Counted from the first letter of the stretch, positions 25,712 through 35,760 are shown. The stretch: 64,000 nucleotides of DNA from Toxonevra muliebris (GCA_963691655.1 OY829326.1:95659235-95723234); one strand, 5' to 3'. Notes: generated by a model not told the origin, from the letters alone. Numbers and translations: made by a program.

Positions 25712-26236
25712 TTTAACAAACGAAACAATTAAAATTGTATTCTTCAACACTGAATGAATAAACAAAATCAGCTGTTTGAAAATGTCAATGCGTGAAAAAG
25801 TTAAAAGTTGAGCAACTTTAGGCATGCACCAAGCACCGATGCCCGATGGATAGTTTTTATATGAGCATTCTCATAAGCCAACATGTATTTTAAAATAATT
25901 TGACAGATCTTCATGCATGCATGCTTTCTATGTGTTTTGGCCTTAAGTGTTTAGAAAGGTCATTAACGATTTTAAAGTTTGAAGCCGAGCCACAGGGCGT
26001 ACGAACATGGAAGAGAATTTTGAAATAGGCACCATTTAACACCATTAAACAAAAAGATGGCCACTTCCTGTTGAGACAGAAAAGAATGAAAACGTGTTTT
26101 TAGTAAAAGCAATTTATAATTCGATAAACATCATGCGTTTAGAAAAAATATATTGGTTTATAACGTCAAATGTGGAGTGCAATCTAATGAAGAATCAATT
26201 TACATAAACAGTAAAAACATCTTTTGTATACTTCAG

Positions 26237-26417
26237 GGATATTGGTGTCCACCGTCACCAAACAAAACAATGCCAAACATTTGAGAACCACTACCTTTGC
26301 CTTCAAAAGGCATTACAGCGATCCTCGCAACGCAAACAAGAAGAGATGGCAACACTAATTGCAAATATTAATGTTGTAAGCACCGGCACGGGAACCCAAA
26401 CTGGCGGCGCACATTGG
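26237..26417 (+). other. Exon-like open segment, unknown
   Basis: A 181-bp open stretch is bounded by TATACTTCAG and GG|GTAAAA, suitable splice sites. It reads HRHQTKQCQTFENHYLCLQK, then ALQRSSQRKQEEMATLIANI and STGTGTQTGGA. Composition is unlike the surrounding AT-rich noise and resembles the helical DNA-binding (MADF/Myb-like) part of TE accessory genes, but I cannot link it to other exons. Confidence 0.35.
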
Positions 26418-26926
26418 GTAAAATATAGGCAAACCCCTCGCATTTAGGGTTTTTCGAAATTTACGGGGTTTACTTTTTTTCTTTACTTCGTCACCACGGT
26501 CATCTAAAGTTGAGCTTCTAAAAACAGTTTTTATTTTTCTTGTGCAATGTTGTTAATTTCAAATGAATGTGGAATCTTTATTTTGCATTGGAATTAAGTC
26601 ATAATTTACATTTAGGATAAGAATACTTCAAAGATGCAGTCAACGTATACATTTTTTGCAGCTTTATTTATTTGGGTAGACACGTTTCTGAAGTTATGCC
26701 TAGTTTTTAAAGTTTTTCTTAATATTTTGAAATTTTTGTTAAGCTACAACTTTTTTGATTCCACTGTCTTCCTCGAAATATTCCGGATTTGATAACTAGG
26801 AGTTTTTAACTAATAGACGATACTAAATTTATCTGCGACAAGCTTCGACAACTTGGGATTTATCAAGTTGAAGCAAAAAACTCAAGAAAATTTATAAATT
26901 TTCGATCGGCTGATTACACTGTGCAA

Positions 26927-27396
26927 CAATTTTAGGCTCATGGAATCTAACGGAGAAGCGACCAACATAGGTCGGTGGTACTATTCCAGAGTAACAAAAC
27001 CCTAAGAGGGTTTTAAAAAGTTAGCTGGCTTTTAAATGTTATCGCCTTTCAAAGTTGAGCTGTTTTAGTCTATTTTTCAGTTCTATTTTCTGTTTATAAT
27101 AAAAACCAAAAATTTGAAATCCCAAACATTATTAAATTCTATACATTTTCGTTACTAGTATTATTGGTTATTTTTTGCAAAAGTCATGCAATAGATAGTT
27201 TAAACTTCTTAATATGAAAAACTCTATAATGTTAAAATTGTTTTTGTTTATATTTCGCTGAAGAAAGTAGTAAAAAATTTTTTAAAAATAAGCTGAAAGA
27301 ATTGAATGCCTATAACTTTTAAAAGCCTATAACTCTAGACCAGTATTATCGACCTGTGTTGGCCGATTCTACGTTAGAAAAATGTGTTGCACAGTG
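26927..27396. mobile_element. 470-bp CACTG-ended MITE
   Basis: Ends CACTGTGCAACAATTTTAGG (left) and, reverse complemented, CACTGTGCAACACATTTTTC (right). Homology between arms continues for about 65 bp (TAACGnAGAA, CCAACATAGGTCG / CCAACACAGGTCG). A TTA duplication lies at 26,924-26,926 and 27,397-27,399. No ORF. CACTG ends with 3-bp duplications fit the CACTA/Chapaev-like group. Confidence 0.7.
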
Positions 27397-27469
27397 TTAT
27401 TGGCGCAAGGGAGAAAAAATATATGATTTGTATATGCGCTAAATATTGAAAAAATTAAAAGACATTTGA

Positions 27470-27830
27470 AGAAGCAGCAGTAGGAGTAACATTTACAACG
27501 GCAGCATTGGCGGCCGTGGAAGTGCCGGCAGTGGAAGAGGCGATGGTACTACGGGCAGCAAAAGAAGCAGCAGCGACCACAGCAGTATTTCTTCATCGGA
27601 GCATGTGCTGTCTACATTTCCAAAAGTGGAAGGGGGACCAAACTGTGAAGTGCCAATTACACCTTCAATTACTGTGTTAAAAGATATAGAGGGGCTGCTC
27701 CCGGTCGCCCTAGTCCCGGAATTGTTGTTATTTTTGCTATTTTCTTCCTTTTTGTGGTGGGCCATTGCTCTTAAGGTTCGTCGCCAATTATTGCCAGTGC
27801 TTCTACTTTTACTTTATCGCCCTTGACGAA
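27470..27830. other. Low-complexity coding-like island, strand ambiguous
   Basis: The GC content is clearly above the flanks and long frames are open on both strands. The + frame reads SIGGRGSAGSGRGDGTTGSK, SSSDHSSISSSEHVLSTF, PNCEVPITPSITVLKDIEGL. The - frame reads HHKKEENSKNNNNSGTRATG, SISFNTVIEGVIGTSQFGPP. Either could be a displaced exon or processed fragment of a Ser/Gly- or Asn-rich protein. No flanking splice sites or partner exons were found. Confidence 0.35.
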
Positions 27831-27989
27831 GCCTCAAGCGATGTCTGGATGCTTTCCCATTAATTGAGGAATAAAGCATCCTGTGAGAAGCTCTTATGCT
27901 TTCTCCTTGAAATTTTTATTTTCATTCATATTTTCTATACTTGATTAATTTTTTGTTAAATTTACGCCGGTTGTTCTATTTCACTTGTT

Positions 27990-28230
27990 GCTGCTAAAGT
28001 GAATTCAAATCACTTTTTTTTTTTAGTGAATTCGGTTTCTAGAGCATGCGAATTCGTTCGAAATTCACTTTTAATAACGAGTAAGAAAAGAAAAGTGAAA
28101 GTAAATCACAGAGTACCAACGAGTGAAATGCTAGTGATTTCATTTCACAAAGTGAATTCTAGAGCACCAAATAGTGAAATTGAAGTGATTTCAATTCACT
28201 TTCACTCTAAAGTGAATTCTGGAGCATGCC
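27990..28230. repeat. Palindromic AAGTGAATTC repeat cluster
   Basis: About six forward or inverted copies of AAGTGAATTC / GTGAAATTGAAGTGATTTC with TCTAGAGCAC or TCTGGAGCATGC linkers. The unit alternates orientation and could be a short foldback or satellite remnant. Confidence 0.5.
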
Positions 28231-28366
28231 TGTTTATCCCCTTTTTTATGTGTAACTATATAAATGGAAACAAAAATAAATTTAATGTATATACAAAATC
28301 CAATGAATAATCTTCTTCACGAGTCACAAATGAAGAGTTTTATTACATTTACTAGTTGTGAATATT

Positions 28367-28502
28367 CAGCCCTATTCTAAATATTCCCGAATGAATTCCC
28401 TGGGAAAATTTGTTTGTTTTTCATTCTTTTCCTATAGGAATACGGGGGGAAGAAACCAATTTTCCCGGGGATTTCATTTCCGGAATATTTAGAATAGGGC
28501 TG
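28367..28502. mobile_element. 136-bp MITE with near-perfect 21-bp terminal inverted repeats
   Basis: Left end CAGCCCTATTCTAAATATTC and right end GAATATTTAGAATAGGGCTG, flanked by ATT (28,364-28,366 and 28,503-28,505). The inside is nearly palindromic (TTCCCTGGGAAAA / TTTTCCCGGGGA). No ORF. Arm identity suggests a young or hairpin-maintained copy. Confidence 0.8.
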
Positions 28503-29841
28503 ATTCTTTCTGTATAACTGCCAACACTCCTTTCCGATTTGATTGCGGCTGGAAGTTGATGGACGGGAATCTTGATGGGCGAGAAGTTGATGCCTTTAAT
28601 CCGTTGAACGTAACTAATATACTGTTATACTGCTATAATATACTGTTATTCATTACTCAATTGTACTACTCCACTCTTCATATGTACTTTCAATAGAAAA
28701 TACGTTTGAACCAAAGAAATTTAATATGCTTTGTTTTGAGCTTACAGCTAACTTTAAATCAAATAAATTTCGCACTACTAATTTAATTTTCCCCGTTAAG
28801 TTTAATAAATTTTTGTTCAGAATTATTTGTAAACAAAGACAATAATTAAAATAAGGAAATGCCTCACAAATCTTTTTACAAAATTCATTCAAATTTTTAT
28901 TGTTTGTCAAGATGGATGATAAAAAATGTATTAAATGAAATCAAGCGTGGACTACAAAATGGAAGCAAGGACAACAAAAATCGAATACCAAATCTATTGA
29001 AAACAAGTTACAAACTACACTGAGAAAAAAACTGTGTTTTTAACAGTTCATCGCTGTTAAGAAAATCTGTTGTATTGAACGTAATTTGTTTGATTCAACA
29101 GTTTTTTATTTTGTATTGACAATTTTCGTAACATCTATTCTGTTGAAATGATCTGTTAAATATTTAGTTCATAACCCTGCCAGACAGGGCTAATGGAAAC
29201 TCCAACATAGTAACAAAATTTTTGGCTTTCACTAACACAATTTCAAAATTTTATACGGTTTATTTTTAGAAATAATGATAAACAAAGACAGCCTGATTGA
29301 GTATTTCAAATTTGTATATCTTACTCTCTTTTGCTTAGTTAACTCTTTAAGGTTAGGTAGGGTAAAAATTGTCCCAACTTTTGCTTAGTTTTTTGTGCAT
29401 GGTGGGATATATTTTAACCCCCCTCGAAAAGTTCAAATTAGTTATAGTCATATAGTTTAACATTTTATTTACAATTTCTCATGCAATAAACCAAAAAAAT
29501 TCTGTACAACTGGAGTTTTTAATTTATTTACAATCGTGTGCGTCAAAGAGTTAAAAAACAGTAATTAGTACTCGAAACATTGAAAGAGTAAAACAAACAA
29601 AATTCGTTGGAATCAAATATGGTTATGTTTTTTTTTTTTTTTTTTTTTTTTTTTTTGGATGCGCCCTGGAGGTGAGGAATCTTCATAGATACCAGTAGTC
29701 CGTACTATTGGCATGCACGATTCACATACTGACTGGATCTGCTCAGTAATGCACCTACGTACTAAACCTCACCCCCGTGCTCGTCAACCACTATCCCCGC
29801 GGTACTGCCGTTAGGTATTACTTCGCGGGGCTGGTTAGCCT

Positions 29842-32811
29842 TTAGGCTGTATTCGTCAAGTCTGCTCTCCTAAGACGTTCAATTCTCCTTAGGTCATTTT
29901 GCACATTCGTGATGAACCCACTTATTTCTGACCAGTCTTCCTCCGACTGGATCATACACTCTATAATGCATGATGGGCTTGGCAACGTCATATTTGTTGG
30001 GCTGAAACGCCGACAGTTGAAAATTACGTGTTCTACATCTTCTTCTTGGTCCCTACAGATAGGACAAAGTGGGGAGTCGTCATGCTTAAATCTGTACAGA
30101 TACTTTCTGTACCCTCCATGACCCGTTAAAAACTGGGTTATATGATAATTTGTCTCTCCATATTTTTTATTTATCCACGTTTCAATCTTAGGGATAAGTA
30201 TATACGTCCACCTGCCTTTCGATGAGTTCTCCCATCTATTCTGCCAAATGGCTAATGATGCTAGCCTTTCTTCGTTCGCTATGCCTGGAATATCTTGTTG
30301 CAACTGATTTCCGCTCCTTCTGCGATAGACTCGTTTCATTTCGTCCGCTAGTATATCGATCGGTATCATACCAGCTACGACGCATGCCGCATCTTCCGAA
30401 ATTGTCCGAAAACCACTTATTGTTCTTAGAGCGCTCAGCCTGTATACACGTGACAGTTTCTTTCGGCACTCCTTTGTCACCAAAGCTCCAGCCCAGATTG
30501 GAGCAGCGTAAAGCAAGACTGAGCTTACTACTCTAGAAAGTAACACCCTTCGACCATACCTTGGTCCACCAATGTTTGGCATTATTCTAGACAGCACTGC
30601 CTGGATACTAGACGCCTTTTCTTTAACATAGTCCAAGTGAGCTCTGAAGTTCAGTCTGTTGTCTATCATCACACCCAGATATTTAATTGACGACTTCGAT
30701 TTTATTATTTGATTGCCTACTTGTATATTCGCATGTTCGACAACCTTTCGACTACTAATTAGTACCGCCTCCGTTTTTTGTGCAGCTAATTCAAGACCAG
30801 CTGATCTTAGCCATTGGTTTATTGTGGCCACCGCTTCATTAGTAATCGCCTCGATTTCCTGGATATGTTTCGCCACTGTAACTATCGCAATATCGTCTGC
30901 GTACCCCACTACTTTTACTCCTAGTGGGAATGATAGTCTCAATATTCCGTCATACATGATATTCCACAGTAGAGGTCCTAGCACAGATCCTTGTGGAACA
31001 CCTGCCGAGATGTTGTAGTATTTTAATCCCTCGTCGCTTTCATACTCCAGCTTTCTGTTTTTGAAGTAACTGTCGATTATTCTTCGTATGTATTTCGGTG
31101 CGTTCATTCTTGCCAGAGAGCCTTTTATGTGCATCCAGTTGGCAGAGTTAAATGCGTTTTTTACATCTAATGTAACCACCGCGCAATATTGTTTCGCACC
31201 TCCTTTCCATCTTATGCCTTCTATTGCTTCCGCTGCAATGTCTACCACCATTTTAATGGCACTTACGGTGGATCGAGCTTTCCGAAACCCGAACTGACAG
31301 TTTGACAGTGCTCCGTTCTCTTCCGCGATGGGCAGTAACCTGTTGTAGATTACACGCTCCAGTATTTTGCCCATTGTGTCAAGCAGGCAGATTGGCCGAT
31401 ATGACGATGGATCTCCCGGTGGCTTATTTCCTTTCGGCAGCAGAACTAACCTCTGTAGTTTCCACTGATCTGGAAATATTCCTTCTTCTAAACATTTTTG
31501 GATTACTTCGACGAAGATTTCCGGTCTTTTGTAGACTGCCGTTTTCAAAGCTTTATTGGGGATACCGTCGGGTCCTGGTGCTTTTTTGTCGCCTACTTTC
31601 TTACATGCTTCGAGCACCTCTTCTTCGGTAACTGGTGCGATTTCTTCATTATTCGCTTCGCCGTCATCATATGTGAAAATTACCTGCCGCTGTGGAAATA
31701 ACGTCTTTATAATGCTATCCAGCATTACAGGGCATGTTATCTGTGGTGATCTTTGGCCTTTCAGCTTCGTCATTACAATTCTATAAGCAGTGCCCCAAGG
31801 GTTTATATCTGCTTCGTCACATATATTTTTAAAACAAGTTCTTTTGCTGTTTTTGATCGCCTTCTGCAGAGATTTCCGCGCATTTCTAAAAGCTTCGAGC
31901 AGCTGTAAGAATCCAGGTCTTCCCCTAGATCGCTGAACTTTACGTCTGGCTTTTAAACATTCACTTCTAAGAGTTTTGATTTCTTCGTTCCACCAGTAGC
32001 ATGGTGAGCCTTGTTTGCTGGGCATCCTTCTGGGCATTGCTGCGTCACAAGCAGAAGTTACCAAATATGTTAATTGGCTTGCTGCATTTTCTGCCGTCCC
32101 GGGCGTCAAATTATGTGTGGTCAATATTTCTTCAAATGTGTCCTTATCGAACAGTGTGTCTTTCCATCGAGGGCCGGTTGTTTTACCTCTCTGACGTAAT
32201 CTCTTGTTTTCTATTTCAAATATTACTGCTTGGTGATCACTGTGCGTATAGTCTTCACTAACCCGCCACCTTGTTTTACGTGCTAGAGAGCTACTCGTAA
32301 AGGTGATGTCTATAATAGATCCGTATCCAGCTTTACGAAACGTGAATTTATTGCCGGAATTTGCGATGACTATGTCTAGCGGCGAAAAGGTTTCCAGGAG
32401 ACTGTGTCCTCTCGCATTCGTGACTCTACAGCCCCATTCTGTTGCCCATGCATTAAAGTCTCCAGCGATCACAACTGGTGTTTTCCCATGCGCATCTGCT
32501 ACGATTTCGTCCAGAGTATTCTGATACTCACTAGGAGTCAGGCTGGGACGTGCATAGCAACTATAAAAGTAAATACCATTTATTTTTGCTCTTACAAATC
32601 CATCCGACTGTTCGTTGGTATTTTGGAAAGCGTGTCTTCCGCATATCCATATTGCTGCTTTTTTAGTCTTGTCACTGATACAGATGTTTTTATTCTCAAG
32701 TCTGTATGGTTCGCTGATTAGAACTACGTCCGCTTTCTTTTCTCTCGCCGTTTGTGCAAGCAAGTCTTGCGCGGCTTCGCAATGGTTCAGATTTATCTGT
32801 ATAATTTTCAT
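29842..32811 (-). CDS. ORF2: endonuclease/reverse transcriptase, 989 aa
   Basis: This is the enzyme of target-primed reverse transcription. The N-terminal APE-type endonuclease (about residues 1-215) has QINLNHCEAAQDLL, SEPYR, VIAGDFNAWATEWG and SDHQAVIFE. The RT domain (about 400-700) has PGPDGIPNKAL, SSYRPICLLDTMGKILERVI, QFGFRKARSTVSAI, TLDVKNAFNSANW, AGVPQGSVLGPLLWNIMYDG, VVGYADDIAIV (catalytic Asp pair) and IKYLGVMIDNRLNFRAH. The C-terminal zinc knuckle is CPICRDQEEDVEHVIFNC. It starts at ATG 32,811-32,809, overlapping the ORF1 stop by ATGA, which suggests termination-reinitiation. No stops or frameshifts. Length is normal for R1-clade ORF2 (about 1,000 aa). Confidence 0.93.
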   Translation of the reverse strand: MKIIQINLNHCEAAQDLLAQTAREKKADVVLISEPYRLENKNICISDKTKKAAIWICGRHAFQNTNEQSDGFVRAKINGIYFYSCYARPSLTPSEYQNTLDEIVADAHGKTPVVIAGDFNAWATEWGCRVTNARGHSLLETFSPLDIVIANSGNKFTFRKAGYGSIIDITFTSSSLARKTRWRVSEDYTHSDHQAVIFEIENKRLRQRGKTTGPRWKDTLFDKDTFEEILTTHNLTPGTAENAASQLTYLVTSACDAAMPRRMPSKQGSPCYWWNEEIKTLRSECLKARRKVQRSRGRPGFLQLLEAFRNARKSLQKAIKNSKRTCFKNICDEADINPWGTAYRIVMTKLKGQRSPQITCPVMLDSIIKTLFPQRQVIFTYDDGEANNEEIAPVTEEEVLEACKKVGDKKAPGPDGIPNKALKTAVYKRPEIFVEVIQKCLEEGIFPDQWKLQRLVLLPKGNKPPGDPSSYRPICLLDTMGKILERVIYNRLLPIAEENGALSNCQFGFRKARSTVSAIKMVVDIAAEAIEGIRWKGGAKQYCAVVTLDVKNAFNSANWMHIKGSLARMNAPKYIRRIIDSYFKNRKLEYESDEGLKYYNISAGVPQGSVLGPLLWNIMYDGILRLSFPLGVKVVGYADDIAIVTVAKHIQEIEAITNEAVATINQWLRSAGLELAAQKTEAVLISSRKVVEHANIQVGNQIIKSKSSIKYLGVMIDNRLNFRAHLDYVKEKASSIQAVLSRIMPNIGGPRYGRRVLLSRVVSSVLLYAAPIWAGALVTKECRKKLSRVYRLSALRTISGFRTISEDAACVVAGMIPIDILADEMKRVYRRRSGNQLQQDIPGIANEERLASLAIWQNRWENSSKGRWTYILIPKIETWINKKYGETNYHITQFLTGHGGYRKYLYRFKHDDSPLCPICRDQEEDVEHVIFNCRRFSPTNMTLPSPSCIIECMIQSEEDWSEISGFITNVQNDLRRIERLRRADLTNTA

Positions 32812-34232
32812 CGCGTTTTATTGTTCATAGCCCTCCTAAAAGTTGGGCATTTGCTGCTTCCAGCGAAGTGGCTGGCACTTTTTGGGTTGTCAATTTTACA
32901 GAACATGCACACAGGATCCTTAGTGCATTCTTTTGCAATATGACCATCCGTACCACATCTTCTACATGTTTTGGATCTGTCCGTATTTTTACACCCTCTT
33001 GCTATATGCCCATACTCAAGGCATCTGAAGCATTGTTTCAACATTATTCGCTCCCGGATGCGACATATTACCCATCCGATTTTGATTCTTCTAGCCTTTA
33101 GAAGTTTCTTCGCCGTTTCTGCTGGCAGGCTTATTATTGCAGTTTGCGTGCCACCATATGCTTCTCTCAAACTCACTATGTCTGAGGTACTTACACCAGT
33201 CAGGTCGAACTGTGTTTTTATTGCTTCGCATATGTCTTCTTTTGTAGTGATCTCATCTATGTCCTTGCATTCAATGGTGGTGCGATGTGTTAATGTTTTG
33301 ACAACCGCTTGATTGCCCAATGTTTCGCCGATGATGTCGCTGAGCGCACCAGATTTTTCTCCGGATTCATTCAGCTGAATCAATAGGTCGCCCTTCTGGG
33401 TTCTTCTGATCCTAGAAACCGTCTGCCCCAGTCCAGCTAGTTTGGGGTCACTTTTTACTTTCCTGAGCATTTCTGCGTAAGAAAGATCTCCATTTTTTTC
33501 AATCACGATTGCATCTGGTCGAGTTTTTACGCGGCTTGACCTTTCAGATCTGTTCTTGGTCGACTGCTTTTTTGTAACTTCTGTCCAATTTTGTTCTCCT
33601 CCAGTTACTTGCTCCTTTGACTTCGGATGTTTTGGTATAACGTCCGATTTTGTCGCAACCGTTTTTGGCGTTTCCCGTGGTTTTCTTTCCTTTGCTGGGA
33701 GAGTTCGGTTACGCTTTGTATTTGGCGTTTCTGCCTCCTGGTCCTGCTTTCTTTTTGCGTCCATCGTTGCTTTAAACCATGGAGAGGTCTGGGTACTGCT
33801 ATTTATCTCCTTTACAGTATCTCCTGGCTTCTGTCTATGGTTTTCTACGTTTTGATATAGCTCTTGGATCTTCTCAACCAGGTCTCTCATTGGCTGATGT
33901 ATCGACCTACGTGGCGGCTTACCGCCCATCATTTCCGCGAGTTCTTCAATTTTCCGTCCCAATAGTTTAAACGGATCCATTAAATCTGCTTTCTCCGCTT
34001 CACTGACATGGTGCAAGCATGGCGGCGAAGAATTTGAGCGTATTTGCTCTGTATTAGGCACTAATCTCTCTGGAGAGCGTGCCAATCTTGTGCTCTTCTT
34101 AAAAGGGTTCGCAAGTGGTGAATCCTTTTTTGTGTTCTCCTCAACATCCATCATGTTTGTGGTTTTTTCGTTATTTATCATTGTAATTGGGTCCCCTCTC
34201 AAAGTCGTTATCTCTGCCCGATGTGTGGTCAC
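32808..34232 (-). CDS. ORF1: Gag-like RNA-binding protein with CCHC zinc knuckles, 474 aa
   Basis: The basic N-terminal half (KRKQDQEAE, NTKRNRTLPAKERKPRE) is followed by a conserved middle (about 265-385, including GDLLIQLNESGEKSGALSDI) and three C-terminal zinc knuckles: CFRCLEYGHIARGC, CRRCGTDGHIAKEC and CMFCKIDNP...H...C. This order is standard for R1/I-type ORF1, which coats element RNA. It starts at ATG 34,232 and overlaps ORF2 by four bases. Intact. Confidence 0.92.
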   Translation of the reverse strand: MTTHRAEITTLRGDPITMINNEKTTNMMDVEENTKKDSPLANPFKKSTRLARSPERLVPNTEQIRSNSSPPCLHHVSEAEKADLMDPFKLLGRKIEELAEMMGGKPPRRSIHQPMRDLVEKIQELYQNVENHRQKPGDTVKEINSSTQTSPWFKATMDAKRKQDQEAETPNTKRNRTLPAKERKPRETPKTVATKSDVIPKHPKSKEQVTGGEQNWTEVTKKQSTKNRSERSSRVKTRPDAIVIEKNGDLSYAEMLRKVKSDPKLAGLGQTVSRIRRTQKGDLLIQLNESGEKSGALSDIIGETLGNQAVVKTLTHRTTIECKDIDEITTKEDICEAIKTQFDLTGVSTSDIVSLREAYGGTQTAIISLPAETAKKLLKARRIKIGWVICRIRERIMLKQCFRCLEYGHIARGCKNTDRSKTCRRCGTDGHIAKECTKDPVCMFCKIDNPKSASHFAGSSKCPTFRRAMNNKTR

Positions 34233-35081
34233 CTCGCAATCCCATGGTTATCTATGCAAGCAGGGAGGCCATGCAAGGGTTGACACAAGCCTTTATGAGA
34301 ACTTGTGTTCAGAGCCGGATCAGTATTAGTCAGGAATATTACATCTGAGCCCACACCACCAACTTAATGGTACGAAACGTTGAGCGTTCTTTGAGACCTG
34401 CCATGGTTTTAACGGGACGGGGGCAACTGTAACATTAGCCGGAGAGCCGTTTCCGCTGGATTCCACTCCGCTTACTATGGTAACCGAATGCCACAGTTGT
34501 CAGCCCAGGGTTCATCTATTCCAAATCGTGTCTTCCAGTTTTCCATTCCATCAAGATCTTACTGGTCTCAGATCCTAACGTCCATGATTCACATGGAAAT
34601 TCCCTCCTACTCATCTTTCTACAGCACCAATCATGTGGGCCCGCCGTCCGTACTAGCTCGAGCCCTTCAACCCAGTGGTTGAAGCCGAGTAGCGACTTAC
34701 GGCGTGACACGCATTCTTGGTACTATATACTGATGTGGTTCACGAAGATTCCAGGCTGTTGCATCCACCCAAAAACACCTTTAGACCCAATTGACAGAGT
34801 CATAGGGTAAGTTAATGTTGAAATACGCCTGCTTGGACTCTGTAACGTTGTCCCACGATGCCACCCCGGGGTGGGGAGCACCTACGCCAAGGACGGTGCC
34901 TACTCGTCCTGTCACAGATCTTCATAGGGTATTGTGGCCTTTTAAGACACACCCTCCACCTCTGCCGCTCTTGGTCGGGGACTGCTTATTTGTTATTCGC
35001 AGCTAGCCGGCATGACTGCCGGCCGTTCAGCTATCCGCCACCCGCTGACCCCCACAGTAGCCTGAAGCTCAGCCCTGTGAA
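34233..35081 (-). promoter_or_regulatory. 5' UTR / internal promoter region of the non-LTR element
   Basis: About 850 bp of GC-richer sequence between the right-hand target duplication and the ORF1 start. Non-LTR elements carry their promoter here by family rule. No ORF in it is credible, and I cannot point to an Inr/DPE motif with confidence. Confidence 0.6.
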
Positions 35082-35251
35082 AAATATGGTTATGTGGCGC
35101 AGCGCTAATGTTCGACAGTCATCATATGCGAAAAATGTAAAAAGAAGTTTATGGTATTTGAACTTTAGCCAGCTGAGTGCTTGCTTGCGCACTAGACAAC
35201 TAGGCTATAACGTGAATAATTTTGGCATCTACTATTTTGTAGTTTTGTTTT

Positions 35252-35760
35252 TCAAAGCAACAGCAACAGCACATTGTCTGTTAATATAACACAGTTCACT
35301 TGTGGATGGGATTTAACAACAAAATCGGTTGGTTTAATATCCTTTGGTGGCTGTTGGATGGTATTTGTTGCATTTTTCGTCAAAAAATTACGAATAATGA
35401 TGGCAGTTATCTTGGTGCAAAATCCTCGAGTTTTCTGTCTACAATTCTGGTCTCTTTCGGCGAATTGCTTCACGCAAACGCCTCATAACGCCCAAATAAT
35501 ACTCTCTGATGGTTAATTTGCGGTTATTGACTAAAATTTATTTTACTTTATCAACGTTTACGATGGTTTTCGATGTCGATGGTCTGCCACTGCGTTCATC
35601 ATCTTCGATTGACTCACGACCACTTTTGAACCGCTCGTGCCACTGGTAAGCGACCGTTTTCTTTAGAGAATCGTTGCCGAAACACTTTTCCAATATTTTC
35701 AACGTTCGCGCACCATTAAATCCGTTTTTACGCAAAATTTAATACAATACAATTTAATAA
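35252..35760 (-). pseudogene. Mariner-type transposase, internally deleted
   Basis: The N-terminal HTH part reads GFNGARTLKILEKCFGNDSL, then QWHERFKSGRESIEDDERSG and RPSTSKT. After VNNRKLTIRE the sequence jumps to a C-terminal part (YYLGVMRRLREAIRRKRPEL, then a decayed LHQDN catalytic motif, and IQQPPKDIKPTDF, the decayed PPYSPDLAPxDF). The middle, with the first catalytic Asp, is missing. Stops and frameshifts are present in the C-terminal half. Confidence 0.7.

Larger units (their letters stand above)
22835..25949. mobile_element. PIF/Harbinger DNA transposon, non-functional
   Basis: Terminal inverted repeats of 29 bp match at 28 positions. The left starts CACTTAACGCCAAAACACAT (22,835); the right, reverse complemented, starts CACTTAAGGCCAAAACACAT and ends at 25,949. 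Inside are a HARBI1-like nuclease fragment (+) and a divergent MADF gene (-), the classical two-gene PIF/Harbinger layout. A 710-bp MITE is nested inside. No exact 3-bp target duplication is visible (GTT versus TTT). The nuclease lacks its catalytic region, so the copy is dead. Confidence 0.8.
29629..35081 (-). mobile_element. Full-length R1-clade-like non-LTR retrotransposon
   Basis: On the - strand: 5' UTR (35,081-34,233), ORF1, ORF2, short 3' UTR, then a 29-nt A tail (T run at 29,629-29,657). A 14-bp duplication, AAATATGGTTATGT, flanks it (29,615-29,628 and 35,082-35,095), so both ends are complete. ORF1 and ORF2 overlap by ATGA. There is no RNase H domain, and the endonuclease start (QINLNHCEAAQDLL) and RT motif LDVKNAFN fit the R1 clade. 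Both ORFs are uninterrupted, suggesting recent insertion. Confidence 0.9.

Noticed and set aside
30222..33970. Multiple + strand ORFs across the retrotransposon
   Set aside because: Shadows of ORF1 and ORF2, which carry recognisable domains on the - strand.
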